Assembly: GCF_000002875.2 (NCBI RefSeq) | Contig: NC_009410.2 | Span: 979,495-1,043,494 of the forward strand | Length of the DNA stretch: 64,000 nt | DNA from: Leishmania infantum JPCM5 | Taxonomy: Eukaryota > Euglenozoa > Kinetoplastea > Trypanosomatida > Trypanosomatidae | Direction: 5' to 3' | Translations under genes and position numbers: made by a program | Part shown: positions 20,091-29,311 of the stretch, piece after piece | How the letters are laid out: each line of letters begins with the position of its first letter | How positions within the stretch are numbered: the stretch's first letter is position 1 | The notes under the pieces: model-generated | Told to the model about the DNA's origin: nothing | Database searches by the model: none | What the model saw: the letters and a program-made list of their open reading frames with translations, nothing else

Positions 20091-20812
20091 ATGGTGGAAC
20101 TCGATGTCGATTCCGCTGCTCATCCGACCTCTTCTTCAGACTTGCGCACAGACACGACGGTGCTTGTAGAAGACAGGGGCTATACCGCCGAAAGGGCCCT
20201 AGCTCCGGACAGCCACCCAAAAACACATGCATGCGCATGTCCAACGCATCCTCTCGCTGTTCCACAATTGGCACCTCATGAACGCGTTTGAGCTAGAAAC
20301 GCAAAAAAAACGAATTTCTATGGGCAGGTAACTGCCATCACCGATAGATGAACTCCGCAGCGCGCGCGTGGTTGAGTGTGCGACGCAATGAGCAGCACAA
20401 GCTCCATGATGGCACCGCTGCACAGGTGGAGCGTCTGCACGTTCTCATTGGAGGCGCCTCGCGGCTCGCTGTAGTGAGTGGTGGCTCTGCTTTGTCTTTG
20501 CGGTGTCAACTGGCGACTGCAGCTGCTCCCGTTCGCGTTGCGGGTGCCAATATGATGGCCGCGCAGTTGGCGAATGCTCAGTCTGCGCTCCGTGACGAAG
20601 AGCGCACAAGCCGTAGCCTACTCCTACAGGAGGAAGCTGATGCCCGCATCACGATTCTTTGTTCTGTGCTTCACTGCGTTCTTCGCACACAATACGCAGG
20701 CGAGAACGATGGTGATGCGTGCAATGCGGTAGATGATCACAGCTCCCTCTCTAGCATGGCCCCTACGCTGCACGCACCGACACCGTTCGCCAGCAGGGAC
20801 GTGCGCCGCTGA
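20091..20812 (+). pseudogene. Probable decayed helical protein gene (frames disrupted)
   Basis: Three protein-like segments follow each other in different frames. The first runs from ATG 20091 to about 20230 (MVELDVDSAAHPTSSSDLRT, acidic). The second, in another frame at about 20235-20390, reads RILSLFHNWHLMNAFELETQ, has an internal TAA near 20328, and continues PIDELRSARVVECATQ to a TGA. The third, from about 20388 to 20812, is the helical stretch NEQHKLHDGTAAQVERLHVL and onward to ...LRDEERTSRSLLLQEEADAR. An intact 154-codon frame (20348-20812) covers the last part and could be a real small gene. I favour a pseudogene because the upstream pieces also look coding and join only through frameshifts. 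Sequencing error is the alternative. Confidence 0.45.
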
Positions 20813-20815
20813 TGA

Positions 20816-21681
20816 GGGAGGGGGGAGGGGCTGTATTTTTTTTTTGTGTGCTTACGTTCCTTCAGTACCGCCTCCACACATATACGCATGGACGATTGTC
20901 TGCAGCCCTGTGTGCTGCCGTCTGCACACATCATATCAGCGGATACCTCGCCCCCTGCCCACTGCTCTACGCGTAAGACATGACGCACGTACCGCAAAGA
21001 AGAACGAAGGCGACGCCCACCACTGACGGAGCACCTCGGAGAGAAGAAAGCATGAGTGGCGCACTGCGGCGAGGGTGTATGGGCGTCCCTCGGTGCTTCC
21101 GCTCGAGGAAAGACGGGAAAGAGAGGTCGTTGCGTTCGCGCTGCCACGAAAGTCAGGTATGGTACCTCCACCAAAGCTCCTCTACTCAGCAGTGTTTTTT
21201 CTCTGACCTGCCGCAAACGCATGCGCCTGCTCGGCGCACGTGGCCGCGCCCCTCCTCTCCGCTTTCTGCTGCCACAAACCTCCCTTTTCCCAATATTCCC
21301 CTCTCTCTCTGTGCGCGCGTGCGCGTGTGTGTCGACACCACAGCTGCAGCCGTCCCGAGCTGTGCATTTCGTGAGGTGAACTACGTCTTTTCGCACGTAC
21401 TCCCCCTTAACCATTTGGCATCACGGGTTGTTGTGGCTGCCGTTTGCTCGCGTTGCCGTGTTGCTTCTCCACCACCGAAATTTTCTCGTGCGCCGTACGC
21501 CAACCATCGCTCTCTGCACCTACGCGCCCACGCACCCCCGTGCCCCCCGCGAGGCCCTCCGAAAAGCGTGCAGACGCCACCCCATCGCTTCACAGCGCCT
21601 GCGGGCTGCGAAGAGGAACCAGGAGTGTAACCTTACTCGCAGTGTGGCGCCTGTGCAGAACCGCGCGTGCGGAGTTGCGAA
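20816..21681 (+). other. Intergenic spacer, pyrimidine-rich 3' half
   Basis: About 870 bases with no supported gene. A T run lies at about 20836-20845, and C/T-rich sequence at about 21240-21320 and 21440-21560 is a likely trans-splicing signal for the gene at 21682. Confidence 0.5.
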
Positions 21682-24156
21682 ATGAGCGGCTCGGACGATG
21701 ATGTAGTCATTATTGACTCATCCTCGCCGTCCACCTCCGCCTCGCCCGGGAGTCTTGGCATCCGTGGGGGCCTGCCGGGGCTAAACGAGAGCAATGACGA
21801 CTCCCATGTCGCGGTGGCGCATAATACATCGAGGGCAGCGGCTCTTCCGTCATCTTCCGCTGGTGTCACTGAGGTCGGTGTGCCGCGACAGGCCACCACC
21901 GTGGTCGATGCGGTGTGTCATGACTTGGGGGCGAGGATCAACGCTCTTCCTCCGCTGCGTGCACAGGCAGACACCCAGACAGACCCAGGCGGCGGCGCCG
22001 GAGCCGCTGCTTTCGATGGTGCCGCCTCATTGCACCGTCGCCTTCTCGACATGGAGGCAGCGCTCGGCATCCGTGCACCTGCACCGGCTAGTGCGCCTGT
22101 GTCTAGAGCGCGGAGCGCAATGAGGGAGATCGTCAACTCCTGGCGTGAGGCAGCCGGCATGTGGAAGCGCCTTCGGGCGGACGACAAGACGGGAGACGAT
22201 GCAGAGATGGACGCCATCAAACGCGTGAAGCGAGAAGGCGGTGGCGAGGCGGAGGTATGGCAGCGTCTTCGCGATCCCCCACCGGCTCGTCCAAGTGACA
22301 TCCCGGCGTGGGCGGTTGGACTCGAAGCCGTTTTAGAGCGCTGTCGAGGGCTTCTGGAGTCGCCCAACTTTGCTGTTGCCGCGCGGCAACAGGAGCGAAG
22401 TCGATCCCTCCGTGCTGCTCTCACTGTGCCCTCTGCAACGGAGGCTTTGTCGGCGTCTGCACCGGCGCAGCCGGCTGCCAGCGCTGCGGTCGCGGCGACT
22501 CCAGTGGCGACTCTTGACTCCAATGCAGCTCTACTGCGCGAGGCGGAGCTCATTTGTTCTCGCGAGCGCACAGAGACCCTGCTCCCCCTGTACGCTGAGC
22601 TGCACGCTCTGCGCCGCATGCGGGCCGAGCGAGAGCAGCAGGCTGCACGCAAGGTAGAGGAGCAGCTAGAGTGGGAGCAGCTGCGTCTGGCGGACATGCT
22701 CGCCGAGTGCGACTCCCAGCTGGAGATGCTGGACAGCAACTTCTTGGACTCGTGTAAGGCTCGACTGGCTCCGCTGGAGATGCTGCAACAGCGCATCGAT
22801 GCGCTGCACAGATTTCGCCGCCAGCTTGAGACCCACGCCGCAGTGATGTTGCCGTTGCCTTTGAAGGGCGTAGCAGCGGCGTTGACGAATGCGATGACTG
22901 CCCCGGAGTTGGCCACTCACGCACCACGGCCGATGGGTCTCGCTGGCGATGCCCTGTCGCAGCGCATGAGCGAGGAGTGCGTTACGTGGAGGAAGCGGGT
23001 GGAGGGGCTGCAGGCACGACTTGATGCGCAAAGGAAACGCAACGCTGACCTGCAGGCGTGCTATATGCAAGCCAACCTGCAGCTGCAAACCTCCCTGGAT
23101 AGGGACAACTACGTCAGCAAAGAGGTCGTGCATGCTTTGAAGGTGCAGCACCGGGCGGACATGGAGGCGCTTGTGGAGAAGCTGGGGTGGACTCTCATCA
23201 ACAATACTTTCGACGTGCTCAGTCTGCGGCACCCAGTCTCAGGAGCTACGCTGCACGTCAACCACGCGTACTCGACGATAAACGGACAGGCATGTGAAGA
23301 CGTTGTCAAGGCGCTGGCAGCTTATATTCTGAAGCACAGCGACGATACCGCCTCCACGGTGGCACCTGCGGCAGCGCTTTCAGTCAATGTGTCCGAAGCT
23401 GTGAAAGGAGGCACCATCAGTGAAGGGCATGCCAGCAGCACTTCCGTGCATCCCACAGCTCTCCCTGCTCAAGCCTCCTATCTACAGAGTGGTGCTGCGT
23501 CGATAGACGGAGCGATGCGTCAGGAGGCGAGCCAGGCTGTGGTGGAGTCAGTGCCGGCTGTGACCGAAGATGCGGTTGATCAAGCTGAATCTGCTTCGCC
23601 AAGCCCTTCTGCGCGCAATGAACGAGTTTCTGCGCTGTCATCCCCGGGATCGTCTGCGCCGTCTGAGGCTGAAGTGACCGCAGCGGAAGAACCTCCGATG
23701 CGTGTAGGCTCCGCCTCTATGGACGAGGAGGTCGCAGAGGTTTCGCCGCACTCGCCGATATCTTCCGGGGCTGCAGCGGAGTCGACGGGGGAGGGCACCT
23801 ACGGGGCAAACGGTGCGCAAGAGGCGCGTGGCGGTGCTGCTGCCTCGTCTGATGGCGCTGGTGAGAGAGACAATGACGAAGATGACGTCGCGGCTTTCGT
23901 GGAGGAGGGCGACAGTGCGGACGGCGATGAGGAGGACGGTGATGGAGGCGTGAGTGACGCCGAGGAGGAGGATCTTGCGGGCTACAGCAACCTGCACACA
24001 GAGGAGGGTAGTGGCAACACCTCCACTCTGAACGTGTCCGGCAACCTTCCCTCCTCTGGGTCAAAGGGCAGCGATGCACGAGTGACACCAGTGCAGCCTG
24101 CCCTGTACGAGTCGTTCTTCTCATCCAATCAATTGTGGGAGAGTGAAGATGAGTAA
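21682..24156 (+). CDS. Large coiled-coil protein with N-terminal SUMO-interacting-like motif and acidic tail
   Basis: ATG 21682 gives 824 residues; a GTG lies 15 bases upstream, but ATG is the normal start here. The N-terminus reads MSGSDDDVVIIDSSSPS: a hydrophobic VVIID core (8-12) flanked by Asp and Ser, the form of a SUMO-interacting motif with CK2-type serines. Coiled coils lie at about 290-385 and 431-503. A compact segment at about 502-551 (LGWTLINNTFDVLSLRHPVS, then a strand-helix pattern) looks globular. The rest is disordered, Ala/Ser/Glu-rich, with a very acidic stretch at about 730-768. This layout suits a nuclear scaffold, but no family was recognised and location is inferred only from the motif. 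Kinetochore-type proteins are one possibility, with no proof. Confidence 0.75.
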   Translation: MSGSDDDVVIIDSSSPSTSASPGSLGIRGGLPGLNESNDDSHVAVAHNTSRAAALPSSSAGVTEVGVPRQATTVVDAVCHDLGARINALPPLRAQADTQTDPGGGAGAAAFDGAASLHRRLLDMEAALGIRAPAPASAPVSRARSAMREIVNSWREAAGMWKRLRADDKTGDDAEMDAIKRVKREGGGEAEVWQRLRDPPPARPSDIPAWAVGLEAVLERCRGLLESPNFAVAARQQERSRSLRAALTVPSATEALSASAPAQPAASAAVAATPVATLDSNAALLREAELICSRERTETLLPLYAELHALRRMRAEREQQAARKVEEQLEWEQLRLADMLAECDSQLEMLDSNFLDSCKARLAPLEMLQQRIDALHRFRRQLETHAAVMLPLPLKGVAAALTNAMTAPELATHAPRPMGLAGDALSQRMSEECVTWRKRVEGLQARLDAQRKRNADLQACYMQANLQLQTSLDRDNYVSKEVVHALKVQHRADMEALVEKLGWTLINNTFDVLSLRHPVSGATLHVNHAYSTINGQACEDVVKALAAYILKHSDDTASTVAPAAALSVNVSEAVKGGTISEGHASSTSVHPTALPAQASYLQSGAASIDGAMRQEASQAVVESVPAVTEDAVDQAESASPSPSARNERVSALSSPGSSAPSEAEVTAAEEPPMRVGSASMDEEVAEVSPHSPISSGAAAESTGEGTYGANGAQEARGGAAASSDGAGERDNDEDDVAAFVEEGDSADGDEEDGDGGVSDAEEEDLAGYSNLHTEEGSGNTSTLNVSGNLPSSGSKGSDARVTPVQPALYESFFSSNQLWESEDE

Positions 24157-25125
24157 GCGCCACCTTTGGCTGTGACTGTGTACGTGTTTTTGTGCGTGGT
24201 TGCCGCTGGGTAGCGTCTTGGAAACCGCAAGGACAGCCGCGACAGAGGTTCGTCAAGACAAACGTAGTGAGCTCGCGCTCTTTCTCTCTGTCTCCTGAGG
24301 CCGTGTTGAGACGCAAGCCACAGCAAGTTTCATGTGTGAGGCGCATAGATACAGAGGGCACGCACAGCGGTGTTGCTGTGGCGCCCGGCTAGATATGCAG
24401 AAGGCGCGAACCTGCCTCTGACTCATAGTGACACAGCTGAGCCTGACAGGCAGGGCCAAACCTTGCCCACTCCCAATCGACCTCCACAATGGCAGGTCCT
24501 TTCGTACATGCTGCACGGTGAGGGGTGTTCATCATCGATCCTGGTTCCGTGTGCTGATGTCCCGCGGTTGTGCCTGCTGTGTCACCTCTACGCCTAGGGC
24601 TTGCGCTTCAGGTGCATATTTCCTCTCGCAGAAGGGGGCCCTCGTGTATTCCCGCACGCACTCTGTGCGTGTGCGCGGGTGTGGCAGTGGGCAAGGACCG
24701 CTGCCCCTTCTTGTTTCACACGGGCCCCCTTTCACGTCATGTCTTTCACACAAACTGCAATGCGTTCGGCTCAGCCCCGTCTTCCTTCCTTCCCATTTTG
24801 CCTGCCTTACGGCCCCTCTCGGCGCGCCGCTCTGGCTTTTGCGCTGCTCGTTTCCTTCACCCGCCGCTCGGCCCACATGCACGCACAACCACCGATTCCG
24901 AACATCGGAATCCGAGTGGCGACCGGGTTGGCAATAATGGGTAGGCGTGCGCGCACGATTGTATCTCGACAATACGAACCCGCCACTGCGCCTTCCCCTC
25001 TCCCTCAGGGACTTCTTACTTTCCCTCGTGCTCGGTCACACCTCAGAACGCGGCGGCCAAACACCGAATCGCGCGCGCCCGCCATTCGTCGCGCAAGGGT
25101 CTCTATCGATCTCTGTGCTCGCGCC
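24157..25125 (+). other. Intergenic spacer and 5' UTR of FAD monooxygenase gene
   Basis: About 970 bases without a supported gene. The downstream frame is open from 24601, with an in-frame ATG at 24937, but that stretch is low-complexity and Arg/Pro-rich. I read it as UTR, although an N-terminal extension cannot be excluded. Pyrimidine-rich sequence lies at about 24770-24860. Confidence 0.5.
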
Positions 25126-26490
25126 ATGCGCGTCGTCGTCGTGGGGGCCGGTCTTTCCGGTCTCTCACTGGCCGCTTTTTTGCGGCGGCTTAATGTCGAC
25201 TGCGTCGTACTCGAGCAGGCGCCGTTTCTGCAGGCCAACTACATTGCCCCGTACACACTCTTCGCCAACGCGCTGAGTTGTTTTAAGGCGTTTGGCATGG
25301 AGCGCATCTTCACAAGCAGCGGCATGCAACCGGAGGCGTGCTTCGGCATTCAAAACCACAAGGGTAAGTGGTTGCTCAAGATCGCGAACAGGAATCTCCA
25401 CCTACCAGCGCTGGGCGCCGAGGATGTTATTCCTCTCAGCACCGCACCCCCGGCGAACAGCGAGTCGATCGTCTCGCAGCGGCTGTCAGAGGCCAGGAAG
25501 CAAGAGATGGGATACGTGCCACTTCGGTGCACCCTACCTGCCTCCTATCTGCGCGAGGCTCTACGGCGATACATACCGGAAATCAAGTTTTCTGCCCGAG
25601 TCATCGACCTGCTGCCGCATGACGGTGTCAAAGGCGGCGTGCATGCGGTGCTCGAAGATGGAAGTACCGAATGGGGCGACGTTGTGGTTGGCGCGGACGG
25701 CATGCACAGTACGGTTCGGCGCCTCTTGTATCCTAGCGAGCACGTTGGAACTAGTAGCCGCTCACTTGGGATGATGCAGGTTGACGGGTTTGTGCACTGC
25801 CCCCATTGCCCACCGCATCTTGTGCAGCCCGTTGAGTGCTGGGGAACAGGCCGTACACTGCAGACAGTCCCCCTCCACCGCTTCGGCGAAAACACTCTCG
25901 CCTTTTCGGCAACGCTGCACTCTCCGCCACAGGAGCTGGTGGACCTCCGGCACGGTATGGATGCCATGGAGGTGCTGCAGGTATTTCAGCGCTTGCTCGG
26001 TCGCGAATACGCCGGCTTCGGTGACAGGGTCGCGACACTGCTGTCTCAGGCGAAGTTGGCAGTGCCGACGGAGGTGCTGGAGGTGCCTGTCATGCCCAGA
26101 TGGTACAACCGCCGAGCGGTGCTCATGGGCGAGGCCGCGCACGGGTCACTGCCTTCCTTTCTCAGCCAAGATGCCTCGTTGTGCGTGGAAGATGCCGCTC
26201 TCCTGGCTGTTGCATTGCTAGATGTTCCACTGCAGCGCGACAGCGGTTTCGAGTACGCATTCCGCCAGTACGAGACGGTGCGGCGCGATCGGGTAGAGCG
26301 GTACATACGTCAATCCCGACGCGCTCGCAAGCTGACGGCGATGACGAACGCGGCGCTGCGCAACACGCTGCTGCGACTCACATCGCCCATCGCTGTGGAT
26401 CTGGCGCAGCGCTGGCTCTCGAGCTGGACCTACAGCTCCCAGCAGCTAGCGGTGGATCCGAAGATTAAGATGGAGACGTCGTTTCGCTGA
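25126..26490 (+). CDS. FAD-dependent monooxygenase (PHBH/kynurenine-monooxygenase class)
   Basis: ATG 25126 gives 454 residues. The N-terminus is a Rossmann FAD-binding beta-alpha-beta unit, MRVVVVGAGLSGLSLAAFLR, with the GxGxxG glycines at 7, 9 and 12, then an acidic strand end (CVVLEQAP). The second class motif is DVVVGADGMHSTVRRLL with D191-G192. The third, normally GDAAH, reads GEAAH at 335-339, an Asp-to-Glu change. These are the three fingerprints of single-component aromatic/ubiquinone-type hydroxylases (salicylate hydroxylase, kynurenine 3-monooxygenase, zeaxanthin epoxidase relatives), which use NAD(P)H and O2. The substrate cannot be told. No transmembrane tail is clear. An upstream in-frame ATG at 24937 would add a basic 63-residue leader that could target mitochondria; the shorter form is preferred because the Rossmann fold begins at its first residue. 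Confidence 0.88.
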   Translation: MRVVVVGAGLSGLSLAAFLRRLNVDCVVLEQAPFLQANYIAPYTLFANALSCFKAFGMERIFTSSGMQPEACFGIQNHKGKWLLKIANRNLHLPALGAEDVIPLSTAPPANSESIVSQRLSEARKQEMGYVPLRCTLPASYLREALRRYIPEIKFSARVIDLLPHDGVKGGVHAVLEDGSTEWGDVVVGADGMHSTVRRLLYPSEHVGTSSRSLGMMQVDGFVHCPHCPPHLVQPVECWGTGRTLQTVPLHRFGENTLAFSATLHSPPQELVDLRHGMDAMEVLQVFQRLLGREYAGFGDRVATLLSQAKLAVPTEVLEVPVMPRWYNRRAVLMGEAAHGSLPSFLSQDASLCVEDAALLAVALLDVPLQRDSGFEYAFRQYETVRRDRVERYIRQSRRARKLTAMTNAALRNTLLRLTSPIAVDLAQRWLSSWTYSSQQLAVDPKIKMETSFR

Positions 26491-27552
26491 GGAGACTGTG
26501 GGCGGGAGGCGCTTGATCACGGTGGGGACGGCGGCGAGGCAACGCTCTTCTACGTGCTTGTGCCACGGCAGTGTGCTGCGTGTCGGCATGCACGTGCGTT
26601 TGTGTGGTGGCACGCTCTGTGACGTCTGCACGATGATGCCCTTTACTGTTTCGTCTTCCCGCGCGCTTCACGCACGTCTTTCCCTCGCCTTGCGCTTTCT
26701 ACCTTCGCATGCCTACGTGCGTAGGGCAGACGCTTGATGCGCTGGCGGAGCTGGAGAGGCGCGGAGAGACCGTGGTGGCGAGGCTGATACGAAGACGCAC
26801 AACCAGATGCTTGTGATATGCGCCACAGTGTAAGGCGACCGTTGCGGTGGCGAGGGAGCGAAGGAGGGGGAGAGGCACATGTGGCGTACGACGTGGCGCC
26901 GCCGCAGCTCATCAGTCCCGTGTGCCGCGACTTTTGGTCGCATCGCTTCTCCTTCACGGAGGAAGAGTCCACACAGTGAATGCGCCGCTCGCACGACATC
27001 GTGATTCCGCGGCCGGGCAATTCAGCCTCCACTGCCGCGTTTTGGCGACCCGCGAGGGACGTGCCATGCTGAGCTTGCTATCGCGTACCTTGTGCAGGCT
27101 CCCTACAACAACGCATTCCAGCATCGCCATGCGCCCCTACTCTCCCCATACCCTGTGCCTGTCTTTTTCTTGTATTCTTTGTGTGCTGTGCCGCTGACCC
27201 CCTCAAGGGAGCCACGCCCGTCCAGCTTTGAACACTCAACCGTGTGTCTGTGGGCGCGCCGGCTGCGCTCGTGTTTGACGTTCGCCAGCGCTCGTTTCTC
27301 GTGCACTCTACCACCCCCTGCGTGCCAGGCAGGCGTGCAGTCGGCGAAGAGAGGCCGCCTCTCAGTGTGGACGCGAAGGCGCAACGCACACACGCACGCG
27401 AAGAGCCCACGGGGCTCCACGCGCCCGCCTCACACTTCTTCACTCAGGACGCAGCCGCGTGCTTGGGCGCATTGTTCATTTTAGCAGATACGCTTACGTC
27501 GCTCTGTAGGGTCATCTCGATCTTTCTCGCTTGCTCTGAGCTCTTTCCGCCG
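26491..27552 (+). other. Intergenic spacer and 5' UTR of cyclin-like gene
   Basis: About 1.06 kb with no supported gene. Pyrimidine-rich patches lie at about 27120-27190 and 27505-27550. In-frame sequence upstream of 27553 from 27244 is Arg/Pro-rich and has no conserved look. Confidence 0.5.
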
Positions 27553-28386
27553 ATGGCGTCGACACTCGAGGCTGAGATCGCCTTCCTCCTCAGCGTTGCC
27601 GCGCATCTCGGCCATTCGTCGGAGCACATTGGCGAGAACGAGGACGACGCCAGTGGTGCTCCCCCTGTGTCGTCCCTCACGACGAGCGAGCGCGAGGTGT
27701 TGGCAGAGTTGCTTCTCCTCGAGAAGAAAGAGGGTGATTACGTTTTCGCAACGCGTGCCGACACCGCCGCTGCGGGTGGGGTGGAGGCCCTGCTAGCTGA
27801 GAGTCCCTTAACTGCCATGTACAGAGGGGAGGCGGTCAGCCCTTATACGCGCTTCATCCTTAGCTTCTACAGCAGCACCCTTTATGCGCAGGTGCCTACG
27901 AAGGTGAACACAATCGCCATACGTCTGTTTCAACGCTTTCTGTGCGGCTGCCGCGGCGATGCCCTTCAACAGGTGCACCACGGCTTCGGCAGGAGGTCGA
28001 TGGAGGTGGTCCTGCGCGAGTGTCTCAACCTAGCCGGTAATCTCTCGTCCACTCTGCAAATTGCGGCGCCGTCGGAGATGACGGGACTGGTGATCGCGGA
28101 GCTCAACTACGATGTGCAGGAGGTGTCGCCACTCGACTATCTTGACGTGATCTTGCCACACATTTCGTATCTTTCTCAAATGTGCCAGCAGGCTTCCCTG
28201 CTGCTGCTGGCGCACGAGGAGATGGTGCGACAGCCGTCTTCCCTTGTCGCATTGTTCACTATTGTCTTCACCATCCGCAACATGGGGGCGGGCGATGACG
28301 CGGTTGCACTTTTGCTGTCCAGCTGGCCAGAGTGCAGACAAGCGGCGTTTTACCGCATGAATGCTTTCTTGAACTGCTTCACGTAG
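27553..28386 (+). CDS. Divergent cyclin-like protein
   Basis: ATG 27553, after CTCTTTCCGCCG, gives 277 residues. After an acidic N-terminus, residues about 95-170 look like a first cyclin fold, including VPTKVNTIAIRLFQRFLC and VLRECLNLAGNLSSTLQ, which resembles the LA-x-LASK-x-x-E helix. Then comes TGLVIAELNYDVQEVSPLDY (177-196), the classic cyclin transition L-x-W/Y-[DN]-x-x-x-x-[ST]-P-x-D-[FY] seen in D- and Pho80/PREG-type cyclins, followed by helices resembling the second fold. Cyclins bind and activate CDK/CRK kinases. The usual first-fold Arg/Lys-Glu pair was not identified with confidence, so CDK binding is uncertain. TFIIB-like or unrelated helical proteins are alternatives. The adjacent DPH3 gene gives no functional clue. 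Confidence 0.6.
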   Translation: MASTLEAEIAFLLSVAAHLGHSSEHIGENEDDASGAPPVSSLTTSEREVLAELLLLEKKEGDYVFATRADTAAAGGVEALLAESPLTAMYRGEAVSPYTRFILSFYSSTLYAQVPTKVNTIAIRLFQRFLCGCRGDALQQVHHGFGRRSMEVVLRECLNLAGNLSSTLQIAAPSEMTGLVIAELNYDVQEVSPLDYLDVILPHISYLSQMCQQASLLLLAHEEMVRQPSSLVALFTIVFTIRNMGAGDDAVALLLSSWPECRQAAFYRMNAFLNCFT

Positions 28387-29068
28387 TGCACCGCTGATGC
28401 ACTCGCCGCGACGGCGGGCAAGCCAGCGGCGTGAGAGAAAGCACGCGCCAAAGTAACAAGAAAGACTTGCGGCAGTGCCGCGACGACTGGGTGAGTCCAC
28501 ACGTGTGTGCGAGTGGGCGTATGCGCCGCATCACTCCTCCCGCTGTCGAGGGATGCCGGTCAAAACACCTATACGAGTACGACGAGAGTAGACGCAACAA
28601 CAAAAGGGAACCATTGATTTGGAGACGATTTGAGATGTCTCGCTTTTCTTTGCCGTGTCGTACCGGGTTTCCGCTACTTTCCACATCTCACCCACCACAG
28701 AACGGCACTGCCGCCTGACTGACAGGTAGAGAAGACGCCCAGCACATGATTGCAGGTCATCGCCGAGAGGCGGTTTGCAGGCCGAAAAAAAAAATCAGGC
28801 TAGCCCCTTCTTGAACGGGGCGATGCTTCTCTTCTCTGTCGCTCGCTGTGCACCACCACCTTCTCTACCCACTGCTGCTGCTTCGTCTCTTTCCGCGCGC
28901 GCACATGGGTGCCTCCACGTGTGCGCGCGCACACACGCACACAGGCCGGCCTCTTCGCTTTTCTCACGCCCCTCTCCCGCTCCTGCATCGATCGCAGTGC
29001 CTTTGGTTTCCTGTGCTTTTTCCGAGCCTTGCGTGCACACCTTCTGCCCTGCCGGTGCCGGTCGCGGA
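28387..29068 (+). other. Intergenic spacer and 5' UTR of DPH3
   Basis: About 680 bases without a gene. An A run lies at about 28785-28795, and T/C-rich sequence at about 28820-29030 is the likely splice-acceptor region. Confidence 0.5.
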
Positions 29069-29311
29069 ATGGAGGAGTTTCACTACGAAGAAGTCCAGTT
29101 GTCGGAGATGACGCTGGAGGACGGCGTGTTGCGCTTCCCTTGCCCCTGCGGCGATTTGTTCGAGCTCCTTCTGGAAGATTTCATCAGTGGCAGCGATGTG
29201 GCGCAGTGCCCCACCTGCTCTCTCACAATCAAGGTGCTCTTCACCAAGGAAGAGAAGAACCACTTCCTGGCGCTAAACACCGTCGGTGCTGTTTGTGCTG
29301 CTGCGGCGTAG
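29069..29311 (+). CDS. DPH3: DPH3 (CSL zinc-finger protein), diphthamide synthesis
   Basis: ATG 29069 gives 80 residues, the usual DPH3 length. The CSL zinc finger is complete: C25 and C27 in PCPCGD, and C47 and C50 in QCPTCSL, forming a four-cysteine metal site, with the typical EEV/FEL acidic and hydrophobic pattern around it (MEEFHYEEVQLSEM, LFELLLEDF). DPH3 (KTI11) is the electron donor to the radical-SAM-like DPH1-DPH2 enzyme in the first step of diphthamide formation on eEF2, and also serves Elongator-dependent tRNA wobble modification. It is cytosolic. The upstream in-frame extension is UTR-like. The C-terminal Ala-rich end (AAAA) is slightly unusual. Confidence 0.95.
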   Translation: MEEFHYEEVQLSEMTLEDGVLRFPCPCGDLFELLLEDFISGSDVAQCPTCSLTIKVLFTKEEKNHFLALNTVGAVCAAAA

